This document shows positions 1 to 7,785 of a DNA stretch of 64,000 nt, piece after piece. Position 1 is the stretch's first letter, and each line of letters begins with the position of its first letter. The stretch spans positions 6,504,882 to 6,568,881 of the forward strand of contig NZ_KQ976354.1 of the NCBI RefSeq assembly GCF_000346485.2, given 5' to 3'. The position numbers were made by a program, and so were the translations under genes. A model generated the notes under the pieces. The model searched no databases, was not told where the DNA came from, and was given only the letters and a program-made list of their open reading frames with translations. Source of the stretch: Scytonema hofmannii PCC 7110 (GTDB taxonomy: Bacteria; Cyanobacteriota; Cyanobacteriia; Cyanobacteriales; Nostocaceae).

Positions 1-1
1 C

Positions 2-571
2 AGTGATATTGCCATTAATGGATTTAATATTGAATTTGGCTCTCAGATTACACAAACGTTTGACATCGCCTTGGCTGGGTTACCTTTGCCACAAATAACA
101 CCACCAGAATCTTTTCAATGTGCGGGTTTTGCACAACAGCCACTACCACGTCCATTTCTTTTAAGAGACTTAGAGTTGGTAAATGCAGCTGCTCGTGGTA
201 ACCTTAAGATGCGAATTGAGCCGGGAACAACAGTGGAAAATGTCGTGCTGATTGCGTTTAATAGCGATCGCGATGCTACCATTGCGTTGACAGGTGCTCC
301 CGGAATCACAGCGACCAAAGTAGATTTTCAAGACCAAAACGGGGAACAAATTTTCTTCCTGACTATTACAGCAGCACCCAATGCACCCTTAGGCGATCGT
401 TCTTTGCTTTTGACCAATCCTGATGGTTCTCAAGGTCCGGCTGTGTTCGGCTTATTGGAAGTCGTTTCACCTGGAACTCTTGCTAGGACTACTGAATCAG
501 GAACGCGATCAGCAAGCGCAGAAAAGTCTCCTGTCACATCAATTCCTATGGTTAAGTTACCAAGAAGGTAG
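2..571 (+). CDS. Unknown protein, C-terminal part (gene enters from the left edge)
   Basis: The reading frame is open from the first bases of the window, so only the C-terminal ~189 residues are visible and the start lies outside. A TTG at 71 is possible but not needed. The visible part looks like beta-rich surface or Ig/IPT-like sequence (short hydrophobic strands, a TNPDGSQG turn, then a Ser/Thr-rich tail ending in KLPRR), but I do not recognise the family. There are no membrane segments in the visible part. Its last ~55 codons are present again as a degenerate copy at 5156-5332, which shows that this gene end has been duplicated. Function unknown. Confidence 0.6.
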   Translation, partial: SDIAINGFNIEFGSQITQTFDIALAGLPLPQITPPESFQCAGFAQQPLPRPFLLRDLELVNAAARGNLKMRIEPGTTVENVVLIAFNSDRDATIALTGAPGITATKVDFQDQNGEQIFFLTITAAPNAPLGDRSLLLTNPDGSQGPAVFGLLEVVSPGTLARTTESGTRSASAEKSPVTSIPMVKLPRR

Positions 572-628
572 GCTATTGACACTCCCTACCCGCTTGAGTA
601 CCTTGAGGGTTTAGTTGGTCAGATCCCC
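549..628 (+). repeat. Duplicated gene tail plus downstream DNA, copy 1
   Basis: This ~80-bp stretch covers the last codons of the preceding gene, its stop and the following spacer. It is repeated with few differences at 5078-5155, and its first ~24 bp recur a third time at 5309-5332. The two long copies bracket the restriction-modification and toxin-antitoxin genes. Confidence 0.8.
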
Positions 629-652
629 GACTTCTTGAAGAAGTCGGGGATC
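622..652. repeat. Perfect palindrome of the GATCCCCGACTT family, copy 1
   Basis: A 31-nt perfect hairpin (GATCCCCGACTTC, short loop, mirror half). The identical sequence recurs at 32385-32415 and a variant at 43259-43289. All three copies lie just downstream of coding regions, so it may act as a transcript end or an mRNA-stabilising hairpin. No T-run follows, so it is not a classical terminator. Confidence 0.75.
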
Positions 653-718
653 TTGCAGATCTCATAATTAGTCAAACACTAATAGTTCGCCACTTTGAAT
701 GTGAGGGGTTAGATAAAA

Positions 719-934
719 AACCGCAAAGACGCAAAGAGCGCAAAGTTAAGAGGAAGAGAAGAAGAATTTAAAGATTGCTCAACCCATCAAAGTTAATGTG
801 ACAGACTACTAGAATCTAATGTGTAATTATTTCTGTCCGATTACTTAAGTCATATAGTGAAAAGTGAGTTATAGCAATCCTAAATCATTTGTAAAATTCT
901 TTCTTCTCTTCGCGCTCTTTGCGTCTTTGCGGTT
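719..934. repeat. Inverted pair of an interspersed CGCAAAGACGCAAAGAG element
   Basis: AACCGCAAAGACGCAAAG is read at 719-745 and its reverse complement at 911-934. The pair occupies most of the 396-bp spacer upstream of the restriction endonuclease. A further copy lies at 26160-26185, next to the degenerate endonuclease copy, and a shortened form at 45414-45425. These look like dispersed intergenic repeats. No gene is visible in the rest of the spacer. Confidence 0.65.
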
Positions 935-967
935 AATAATTTTAAAACTCAAATAGGAGTGCTATAT

Positions 968-1624
968 ATGGTGAAGCCATTGCTGACAGTTGATTTACTT
1001 ATAGAGGAAGCTGTTAAGTTTGCTGAGGTAGAAAGTACCTACGATGAACCATCGTTGTTTGGTGTTACTGATGGAAAAGCAGTTGGAACTTATCTGGAAC
1101 AAAAATTTCGGACATATTTGGCTTTGTCATATGAGTTTGGACTGGGAAATTCCGCTTCTGGAATAGATTTTCCGGATTTAAATATAGATATAAAAGTTAC
1201 AAGCATCCGACAACCGCAGTCTTCATGTCCATTTAGATCGGCTCGGCAAAAAATTTTTGGTCTTGGATATGGGCTGCTAATTTTTGTTTACGAAAAGACA
1301 GATGACCATCAGTATAGAACTAGTAGGTTAGATATGTGCCATACTATCTTTGTTGAGCCAAGCCGTACTGCTGATTATCAGATGACTCGTGGTATCCTGA
1401 ATATTCTTGCCAATGATGGTAATTCTGACGACTTAGTTGCCTTCATAATGGATCGCAATCTACCTGTCGATGAGATAGAAGCACGTAATATTGCGGAGGA
1501 GTTACTTAACAATCCTCCCGAACAAGGTTATTTAACAATATCAAATGCTTTCCAATGGCGGCTTCAATACAGTCGTGTTATACAGAAAGCAGGAGAGATT
1601 AGCGGGATTTTTAAAATAAGATAA
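968..1624 (+). CDS. Type II restriction endonuclease (PD-(D/E)XK type)
   Basis: A 218-residue protein directly ahead of a DNA methyltransferase, with a 6-nt gap. It has a conserved Glu in a helix (VGTYLEQKF) followed by GIDFPDLNIDIKVTS, which matches the D..(D/E)xK active-site arrangement of PD-(D/E)XK nucleases. It would cleave foreign DNA at the sequence protected by the partner methyltransferase. I chose the ATG at 968 because AGGAG lies 8 nt upstream; a GTG at 959 is in frame but overlaps that Shine-Dalgarno sequence. Recognition specificity cannot be read from the sequence. Parts of the same gene are found as a remnant at 25970-26122. Confidence 0.72.
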   Translation: MVKPLLTVDLLIEEAVKFAEVESTYDEPSLFGVTDGKAVGTYLEQKFRTYLALSYEFGLGNSASGIDFPDLNIDIKVTSIRQPQSSCPFRSARQKIFGLGYGLLIFVYEKTDDHQYRTSRLDMCHTIFVEPSRTADYQMTRGILNILANDGNSDDLVAFIMDRNLPVDEIEARNIAEELLNNPPEQGYLTISNAFQWRLQYSRVIQKAGEISGIFKIR

Positions 1625-1630
1625 AGTGAC

Positions 1631-3163
1631 ATGGTACAACAGAAAGCTAAAAATATATGGGAATTTGGTGATTTTCAAACACCAGAAGACTTAGCTATAG
1701 AGGTAACTCAGCTGATTCAGAGATTAGGAATAGCACCCCAATCAGTTTTAGAACCAACCTGTGGACGTGGAGCCTTTTTATTGGCAGCTTGTAAAAAATT
1801 TTCAAATCGTACTAAATTGCTTGGGGTTGATATAAATCAAGAGCATTTGAATCACCTCATGACCAAGATTGAAGAAAATTCTTTACCTATAAATATTATT
1901 CATGGTAATTTTTTTAGCTTAAATTGGGCTGAAATTCTCAAAACATTGCCCGACCCAATACTGATTCTTGGTAATCCTCCTTGGGTTACCAATTCCGATT
2001 TAGGAGTATTAAAAAGTTTCAATTTACCCAAAAAAACAAATTTTCAAGAAAAAAGTGGATACGATGCTTTAACAGGTAAAAGTAATTTTGATATTTCTGA
2101 ATGGATGTTACTACAGCATTTGGAGTGGCTGAGAAAACGGACTGGTACAATTGCTATGTTATGCAAAATGTCAGTTGCTAGAAAAATTCTGAATTATGTC
2201 TGGCAGCATAAACATAGGATTATCCGCGCCCAAATATATAAAATAGATTCACTGAAATACTTTAACGCTTCTGTAGATGCCTGTCTATTCATCTTACAAA
2301 TTGGAGATAGAGAGTTATCGACTACTTGTGAGGTTTTTGAGGATTTGTTAGAGCAAAAACCATTACCAACTATAGGGTATCATGATAATACACTTGTTTC
2401 CAATGTCATAAACTATAAGCGTTGGTCTCATTTGAGAAGTAAGAATTCAGATTATATTTGGCGTTCTGGCTTGAAACATGACTGTTCTAATGTCATGGAA
2501 CTAGAACGTTCAGTCGATAAATACAGTAACGGATATAGTGCTGTTTTTTATCTAGAGAAAGAATGGGTTTATCCTCTTTTAAAAAGTTCAGATATCGGTA
2601 ATAGTCGTTTGTCCAATTGTAGAAAATATGTTCTTGTGACACAACGTTCTATGGGAGAAGATACAACTCACTTGAAGTTAGATGCTCCTCATATCTGGAA
2701 CTATCTTCAAAATTATAGACAAGATTTATCAAAGCGCCGCAGTTCTATTTATCGGAATCGTCCAGAGTTTTCTGTTTTTGGCATAGGGGAATATACTTTT
2801 GCACCTTGGAAAGTAGCTATCTCAGGGTTTTATAAAACTCTTAACTTTGTGACAGTCGGTTTAATTGATAATCAACCTGTTGTCTTTGATGATACGGTTT
2901 ACTTTTTACCGTGTCAGTCACAATCTGAAGCTGATTTTCTTGTTAATCTATTGAATTCACAACCTGCTAGAGAGTTTTTAGAGTCAATGATTTTCTGGAG
3001 TGACAAACGACCAATAACTATTGAATTGCTCAAGCGATTAAATTTACGTTTGCTCGCACGGGTTTTGAATCGAGAAGAGGAGTATAATAGTTACACTTCA
3101 AACAAATCCAGTCAGCAACTTTCAAATTCAATACAATTGAGCCTTAACTTGGTTATAAACTAA
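1631..3163 (+). CDS. DNA adenine-N6 methyltransferase of a type II R-M system
   Basis: A 510-residue protein. Motif I is near residue 42 (EPTCGRGAFL, S-adenosylmethionine binding) and motif IV is NPPW near residue 115, the catalytic motif of adenine-N6 methyltransferases. A conserved block TGKSNFDISEW follows. The motif I-IV order with a long C-terminal part, presumably target recognition, fits the M.TaqI-like gamma class. It lies in an operon with the upstream endonuclease and should protect host DNA from it. The gene is AT-rich, looks intact and has no obvious disruption. The target site is unknown. Confidence 0.82.
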   Translation: MVQQKAKNIWEFGDFQTPEDLAIEVTQLIQRLGIAPQSVLEPTCGRGAFLLAACKKFSNRTKLLGVDINQEHLNHLMTKIEENSLPINIIHGNFFSLNWAEILKTLPDPILILGNPPWVTNSDLGVLKSFNLPKKTNFQEKSGYDALTGKSNFDISEWMLLQHLEWLRKRTGTIAMLCKMSVARKILNYVWQHKHRIIRAQIYKIDSLKYFNASVDACLFILQIGDRELSTTCEVFEDLLEQKPLPTIGYHDNTLVSNVINYKRWSHLRSKNSDYIWRSGLKHDCSNVMELERSVDKYSNGYSAVFYLEKEWVYPLLKSSDIGNSRLSNCRKYVLVTQRSMGEDTTHLKLDAPHIWNYLQNYRQDLSKRRSSIYRNRPEFSVFGIGEYTFAPWKVAISGFYKTLNFVTVGLIDNQPVVFDDTVYFLPCQSQSEADFLVNLLNSQPAREFLESMIFWSDKRPITIELLKRLNLRLLARVLNREEEYNSYTSNKSSQQLSNSIQLSLNLVIN

Positions 3164-3241
3164 ATCTATAAATTTAACCCACTGGCTCGATAACATTCGT
3201 CTTCATCTCTAGCGATACGGAAGCCACTTCCTAAACGCGTA

Positions 3242-3478
3242 CTATACTTTAAAGGGTTTGCGTGGAACTCCTTTAAACTCGTCCTTACCTAAAGGAGCTG
3301 TAGAAACTCGAATGCTATGCTCGTCTTCTTCCACAAAACTAACAGGTGCTGGACTCTGTAATGCTTCAGACTCAAGTTCAGCCAATTCCTTCCGTAAAGC
3401 CTCTATCCTAGCGGGGGAAACGTGCGCTGCTTCCGCATCCTCAATCATTTTTTTGAGCCGTGCAATCGTAAGACGCAT
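3242..3478 (-). CDS. Small coiled-coil protein of unknown function
   Basis: A 78-residue protein convergent with the methyltransferase gene. A strong Shine-Dalgarno (GGAGGGC) sits 6 nt before the ATG, which supports it as a real gene over the overlapping frame on the other strand. Residues 1-40 form a charged helix (RLKKMIEDAEA, then EALRKELAELE), followed by an acidic, proline-containing tail ending in PRKPFKV. It has no signal peptide or membrane segment. I do not recognise the family. Confidence 0.6.
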   Translation of the reverse strand: MRLTIARLKKMIEDAEAAHVSPARIEALRKELAELESEALQSPAPVSFVEEDEHSIRVSTAPLGKDEFKGVPRKPFKV

Positions 3479-3498
3479 TTTTGCCCTCCATTAGTATT

Positions 3499-3930
3499 AT
3501 GGGACTGTTGTTAACACTATTGTATTTGGTATTTGAAGAATCAGGAAGCTTCCCACAAAATCGCTCTGAATTGTACAAAGAAGGACTTTGCTGAAGCACC
3601 CAACCAGCCTAGTTTATTAGAGTATTTCATTCAACTGTTTGCTAGATATGGCATTGCACCCAATACAAAAGTCAAAACTGGGTTTTAGCATCTCTCTTTA
3701 ATTGGGGAACCAGTGAGACAAATCAGTTGGTTGATTTAACTGCTGTGGAACAACTGCTCAATCAAGGTAAGCTGTTCCTGCTGCTAGATGGACTAAATGA
3801 AGTGAGAGAAGCAGAGAGCAAACGGGTTTTGCAGGAAATTCAAAATTTTACAAATCTGTTTCCTCAAAATCAGTTTTTTCTGAGACTTTTCTATACAATA
3901 GGAACAGCACTTAAGGGTCGTATTTCAAAA
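3499..3930 (+). pseudogene. Scrambled remnants of a NACHT-family NTPase
   Basis: Three pieces can be read in different frames. Positions 3499-3594 encode LLLTLLYLVFEESGSFPQNR, typical of the region after the NACHT nucleotide-binding core. Positions 3596-3690 encode PSLLEYFIQLFARYGI, and 3690-3890 encode a piece with the Walker B motif FLLLDGLNEV. In intact NACHT proteins the first piece comes after the Walker B piece, so the order is rearranged as well as frameshifted. NACHT NTPases are STAND-type immune or signalling ATPases. The remnant frame runs straight into the antitoxin-like gene that starts at 3931. Confidence 0.65.
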
Positions 3931-4287
3931 ATGTTGACACTAAATGTATCGCAGTCCCAACCATCCGCAAATCTGAAGGTAACAATTCTACTAGAAAATC
4001 TTGCCACAGGACAAGTTGCTGCTTCTATATTTGAGTTGCCCGACTGTCGAGTAGAAGCACCAAACAGAGAAGAAGCTATTACCCAAATTAAAGCTGCATT
4101 TTTAGAAGGGCTTAAGCGTATTGAAACAATCTCGTGGGATGTGCCAGTTCAGGCTTCAGAACCTGCTTGGATAAAATTTGCGGGTGTTTTCAAAGACGAT
4201 TTAGATTTTCAGGAAATTATGCAGACAATTCGAGATGAGCGAAATAGTAATGATGAATCTGAAGTTGACCCTTCTTATTATTTGTAA
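3931..4287 (+). CDS. Putative antitoxin of a PIN toxin pair
   Basis: The open frame begins upstream at 3727 in NACHT-derived sequence, but the ATG at 3931 opens a coherent 118-residue protein: a beta-strand-rich N-terminal half, a helical segment (REEAITQIKAAFLEGLKRIE), and an acidic C-terminus. A PIN-domain toxin gene begins 11 nt downstream, which is why I call it the antitoxin. Small antitoxins of this kind are diverse and I do not recognise a named family. The partner toxin is truncated, so this antitoxin may now be without a target. Confidence 0.55.
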   Translation: MLTLNVSQSQPSANLKVTILLENLATGQVAASIFELPDCRVEAPNREEAITQIKAAFLEGLKRIETISWDVPVQASEPAWIKFAGVFKDDLDFQEIMQTIRDERNSNDESEVDPSYYL

Positions 4288-4298
4288 AGGGAGTTTTA

Positions 4299-4661
4299 GT
4301 GTCTCTACATATTTTGGATACTGACCATGTTTCATTAATTCTGTACAATCATCCCTTAGTTATCGCAAACGCTGCTCAACACCAAATTGCAGTTACAGTG
4401 ATTACGGTTCAAGAACTTTTCAATGGGTGGATCGGCAGAATTAATGACCCGTCACTGGTAAATAATTTACCTGCGCTCTACACAAAACTTTGGACAACCG
4501 TGAAATATCTTATATTCCGCTACAATTTCTTCAGAAACAATCCATTCACAATCTGGATTATCAAAAATCAACTGAATAACTGCTCTTGGTACTCTACCTT
4601 TGAGGACAGCAGAAACTCAAACATTCGTATCAATAATAACTTTCATTCTCCGCGTCGGTAA
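4299..4661 (+). pseudogene. Truncated VapC-type PIN toxin
   Basis: The GTG start follows GGGAG. Residues 1-~70 are a clear PIN-domain N-terminus (LDTDHVSLIL with the first acidic catalytic Asp, then VTVITVQELFNGW with the conserved Glu). After about position 4505 the sequence stops resembling VapC and becomes the antisense of another PIN gene that runs the other way. The C-terminal acidic active-site residues are therefore missing. Intact relatives are about 135 residues. The protein is probably inactive as an RNase. Confidence 0.7.
4505..4646 (-). pseudogene. Truncated PIN toxin with an internal stop
   Basis: Read on the minus strand, the ATG overlaps the stop of the antitoxin gene (ATGA overlap). 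The protein begins MKVIIDTNV, then TGA, then VSAVLKGRVPRAVIQLIFD. This is the N-terminus of a PIN-fold toxin with one nonsense codon, where relatives usually have Leu. It ends near position 4505, where it meets the 3'-truncated VapC gene coming from the other side. So two toxin genes have been joined tail to tail by a deletion. Confidence 0.7.
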
Positions 4662-4882
4662 GCTTCAATCTCTGCTGCTATTTCTGCTGAGGTAATATCT
4701 TGTACTCCAGGAAGCGACTGTGTTTTTTCAAATAAATCTCTCAGTTTTTTACTAATTTCCGCTCTTGGGTTATCCTCAGGTAAGATAATTATTTCTACTC
4801 GCTGTCCCGCCTGAAAAGGTAAATCAGATAATATCACTTGCTTTGGGTCTGTAATGGTGATATATTTTTTATAAGCGTTCAT
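4643..4882 (-). CDS. Antitoxin of the minus-strand PIN pair
   Basis: A ~79-residue protein. Its N-terminus (YKKYITITDPKQVILSDLPF) looks like an AbrB/MazE-type or related beta-strand DNA-binding antitoxin, and its C-terminus is a charged helix (TSAEIAAEIEAYRRGE). GGAGG lies 5 nt before the second ATG (4882), so I prefer that to the first ATG at 4885, where the spacing would be only 2 nt. The stop overlaps the start of the downstream PIN gene, a normal layout for type II toxin-antitoxin operons. The toxin is broken. Confidence 0.65.
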   Translation of the reverse strand: MNAYKKYITITDPKQVILSDLPFQAGQRVEIIILPEDNPRAEISKKLRDLFEKTQSLPGVQDITSAEIAAEIEAYRRGE

Positions 4883-5077
4883 CATTCCTCCATTAACTTT
4901 GCCTTTCTCTACTTAGTGTGAAATCTGCGGTTAAGATTTTGCCTTGCCCGTTGCCGCTTACTTTCATGGAGATAAATCTATCTCATATCAGTAGCTTACA
5001 CGAAAGTCAGGTGGCGTGAATTAGCGGGCGAAAAGTCTTAATCAGTAAACCAAAAAGTTTTTCCCAAAACAGCGATC

Positions 5078-5155
5078 GTCAAGTTACCAAGAAGGTAAGC
5101 TATTGACACTCCCCACCCGCTTGAGTACCTTGAGGGTTAAGTTGGTCAGATCCCC
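5078..5155 (+). repeat. Duplicated gene tail plus downstream DNA, copy 2
   Basis: Second copy of the segment at 549-628. It joins directly to a further degenerate copy of the end of the same gene (5156-5332), so the tail is present twice in a row here. The 190 bp before it (4886-5077) hold nothing recognisable. Confidence 0.75.
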
Positions 5156-5332
5156 TCGTTCCTTGCTTCTGACCAATCCCGATGGTTCTCAAGGTTCGGT
5201 TGTGTTTGGCGTATTGGAAGTCGTTCCACCTGAAACCCTGGCTAGGACTACTGAATCAGGAACGCGATCGCTAATCGCAGAAAAATCTCTTGTCATATCG
5301 ATTCCTATGGTCAAGTTACCAAGAAGGTAAGA
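5156..5332 (+). pseudogene. Degenerate copy of the 3' end of the gene at 2-571
   Basis: It encodes LLLTNPDGSQGSVVFGVLEV, and then ARTTESGTRS and SIPMVKLPRR followed by a stop, parallel to residues near the end of the first gene in the window. Several substitutions separate the two, so the duplication is not recent or involved a diverged paralogue. No start or upstream part is present. Confidence 0.75.
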
Positions 5333-5961
5333 ATCTTCATACAACGTAATATTTTTAGACAATAATTCATCTACCACAATTTTCATGCAAAGACACAAAA
5401 AGTGGCTTCGCGATGGCAGGTACTCAAACGAACAAAATTTCTGCAACAAGCTGCCTTGCCTTCACGCCTTTGCATGAATTATTATGTAACTGCATAATCA
5501 AAACTTGCTTGCACCTAATAATTAATGGAAAGCACAAAAAGCGTTTTTTGTGTTTTGCTATCTAGTTTAGGCTTAACTAGTGTATTTTGACTTACGCTAT
5601 TGCGTCGTTTTTAGCGACGTTTATTGGCACGGATTTTTTAAAAGTTCGTGCTGATGCAATTGCTTTGTCGAGCCACAGCCCTCTATATAGCAAAAATGAT
5701 AAGACAATATGTGTATCTACCATTTACTATGTAAGCAAGTACTCAACTCTTGTTATACATTACTTTTTCTTAATTTGTAACTTTTCTAACACTTTTCAAG
5801 AATATAGTCACCCAGACGCAAAGCGTCTTTTCCATGAATAGAAATATACATACCCCGTGCATACAACAAAACTCGTGCTTGGAGAATTAACAGGGGTTAT
5901 AGACTCTATGTTGATCTTCTTCTTAGTTAAAACATTAAAATTTCCATAAGTTGAGGTTTTT
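5333..5961. other. Spacer without a recognisable gene
   Basis: A 629-bp AT-rich stretch ahead of the CHAT-TIR gene. It contains two small hairpins: an imperfect one around 5529-5559 (AAAGCACAAAAA against TTTTTTGTGTTTT) and a perfect 6-bp stem AGACGC/GCGTCT near 5815-5829. A short open frame at 5587-5841 has no Shine-Dalgarno and no recognisable content. The promoter of the downstream gene is presumably here, but I cannot place it. Confidence 0.4.
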
Positions 5962-7038
5962 ATGCAAAAAGTGCTTATTCTAGCCGCAAACCCAGAAGGT
6001 ACTGTACGCTTGCGCTTAGATAAAGAGTTACGAGATATTGCAGAAGGGTTACGACGTGCTCAAGAGCGGGATCGGTTCACTCTAGAGCAACAAGTGGCAG
6101 TTCGTCCAAGAGATATCCAACGGGCGTTGCTAGACCATAAGCCACAAATTGTTCACTTTTCCGGACATGGTGCGGGGGAAGAGGGATTAGTCTTTGAGGA
6201 TGAAGTTGGACAACCGAAGTTAGTCAGTGGAGATGCACTAGCAGGATTGTTTAGGCTTTTTGCCAATAAGATTGAATGTGTGGTGCTTAATGGCTGTTAT
6301 TCAGAGGTGCAAGCAAAGGCGATCGCACAACATATTAAATCTGTCGTGGGCATGAGTCGGAAAATTGGCGATAAAGCGGCGATTGAGTTTGCTGTAGGAT
6401 TTTACGATGCCTTGGGGGCAGGATACCCATTTGAGTTTGCCTATGAACTTGGTTGCAGTGCTATTCAAATGGCAGGAATTAAAGAACACTCAACACCTGT
6501 TTTGCTGAAGAAGTCAGAAGCTACCGAGATTGGGGAGCAGCCAATTGCTGTTCAACCAGAACCTTTGTCTCAATCAGAGAATCAGGCGATAAATGTCTTT
6601 TTTTCTTACGCTCATGAGGATGAAGACTTGCGGAATGAATTGGCAAAGCATCTTAAACTTCTAGAACGACAGAAAGTGATTAAAGCCTGGTATGACCGTG
6701 ATATCACAGCAGGAGGTGAGTGGAAAAGTGAGATTGAAAAGCAGTTAAATTCTGCTCAGATTATTTTGCTACTTATTAGTGCTGATTTTCTATATTCCGA
6801 ATTTTGCTGGAGTGTGGAATTAGAACGAGCAATGCAACGTCATGAAGCAGGAGAAGCCCGTGTGATTCCAATTATTTTGCGGGAGGTCGATTGGCACACA
6901 GCGCCCTTTGGAAAGTTACAAGCATTACCCAAAAATGCACAGCCTGTTACAGGCTGGTCAAATCGAGACCAAGCTTTTGCAGAAATCGCTAGAGGAATCA
7001 CTAAAGTTGTGAAGGAGGAATTAAACAAAAATATTTAG
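5962..7038 (+). CDS. CHAT protease-TIR domain fusion protein
   Basis: A 358-residue protein with two domains. Residues 1-~185 form a compact CHAT (caspase HetF-associated with TPRs) domain with the His motif HFSGHG (His69) and the Cys motif VVLNGCYSE (Cys112), the catalytic dyad of this caspase-like family. Residues ~210-355 form a TIR domain beginning INVFFSYAHEDE. It includes FCWSVEL, where Glu286 sits at the position of the NADase catalytic glutamate in other TIR proteins. The linker is ~25 residues, with no membrane segment. A TIR protein, a CHASE2 sensor and a DUF928 protein follow on the same strand. Inferred role: stress or phage-triggered protease/NADase effector. The trigger and substrate are unknown. 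Confidence 0.85.
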   Translation: MQKVLILAANPEGTVRLRLDKELRDIAEGLRRAQERDRFTLEQQVAVRPRDIQRALLDHKPQIVHFSGHGAGEEGLVFEDEVGQPKLVSGDALAGLFRLFANKIECVVLNGCYSEVQAKAIAQHIKSVVGMSRKIGDKAAIEFAVGFYDALGAGYPFEFAYELGCSAIQMAGIKEHSTPVLLKKSEATEIGEQPIAVQPEPLSQSENQAINVFFSYAHEDEDLRNELAKHLKLLERQKVIKAWYDRDITAGGEWKSEIEKQLNSAQIILLLISADFLYSEFCWSVELERAMQRHEAGEARVIPIILREVDWHTAPFGKLQALPKNAQPVTGWSNRDQAFAEIARGITKVVKEELNKNI

Positions 7039-7230
7039 TATGTAACAGTATTAAATATGACTGGAATTTAAATATTTATTTATGCTATTAACTAAGCAAT
7101 TATAAGGTGAAAAAAAGATAGCTATTTAAGTTTAAGTAATTACATATTATATATTTTTATATGTTTCATTCAATTTTCAAATATAATTTAGGCTATAGAT
7201 TTTATTTAAATACTAAGAGGTGTGACTAAA

Positions 7231-7755
7231 GTGACACCAAATAAATCCATTGAAATTTACTTTTCTTATTCTCCAGTTGATGAAAAATTACGCGATGAAC
7301 TTGCAAAACATTTGACTAGCTTAAAGCGTGAGGGAGTAATCAGAGATTGGTATGAAAGCAAGATTAGCGCAGGTAAAGAACGTGCAAAAGAGATTGAAAA
7401 GTATTTAAATTCAGCTAATATAATTTTGTTGCTGATAAGTTCGGATTTTCTTGATTCAGAAGAACTTTGGGAGATTGAAGTTACACAGGCGATGGAAAAG
7501 CACAACAAACAGGAAGCTCGTGTGATTCCTGTACTGCTTCGCTCGTGTGTTTGGGATAGTACGCCCTTCGGTAAGCTGGAACCTCTCCCCCATAATAAAA
7601 TACCTATCACGAGTTGGTTAAATAAGGATGAAGCATTCACAGATGTAGTTCAAGGTATTCAACAGGCTGTTAAAGAAATTTCTGGGCTGAAAGAAGAAGC
7701 AGAAGAAAAAAAGAGCGTACCTCTAAGAAAAAAGAGGCTGCCTCGTATTCCTTGA
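7231..7755 (+). CDS. TIR domain protein, possibly the N-terminal half of a TIR-CHASE2 receptor
   Basis: About 174 residues. The TIR fold starts at EIYFSYSPVDE and is clearly paralogous to the TIR domain of the upstream gene, with the putative catalytic Glu in ELWEIEV. After the domain comes a basic linker (LRKKRLPRIP), then TGA at 7753-7755. A GTG at 7231 is 10 nt after AAGAGG; a GTG at 7222 is closer than usual. The next gene is in the same frame, only 10 codons further, and its 5' side reads as the missing continuation. The stop therefore probably split a single TIR-linker-membrane-CHASE2 protein. Inferred activity: NAD+ hydrolysis or signalling-nucleotide production. Confidence 0.75.
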   Translation: MTPNKSIEIYFSYSPVDEKLRDELAKHLTSLKREGVIRDWYESKISAGKERAKEIEKYLNSANIILLLISSDFLDSEELWEIEVTQAMEKHNKQEARVIPVLLRSCVWDSTPFGKLEPLPHNKIPITSWLNKDEAFTDVVQGIQQAVKEISGLKEEAEEKKSVPLRKKRLPRIP

Positions 7756-7785
7756 CGTAGCGTTCGCAATGTATCGATAAGCAGT

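Noticed and set aside
3258-3494. 78-codon plus-strand frame opposite the small coiled-coil gene
   Set aside because: The minus-strand frame has a strong GGAGGGC Shine-Dalgarno and a coherent coiled coil; the plus-strand frame is its shadow.
5587-5841. 84-codon open frame in the spacer before the CHAT-TIR gene
   Set aside because: TTG start, no Shine-Dalgarno, no recognisable motif; AT-rich spacer sequence.
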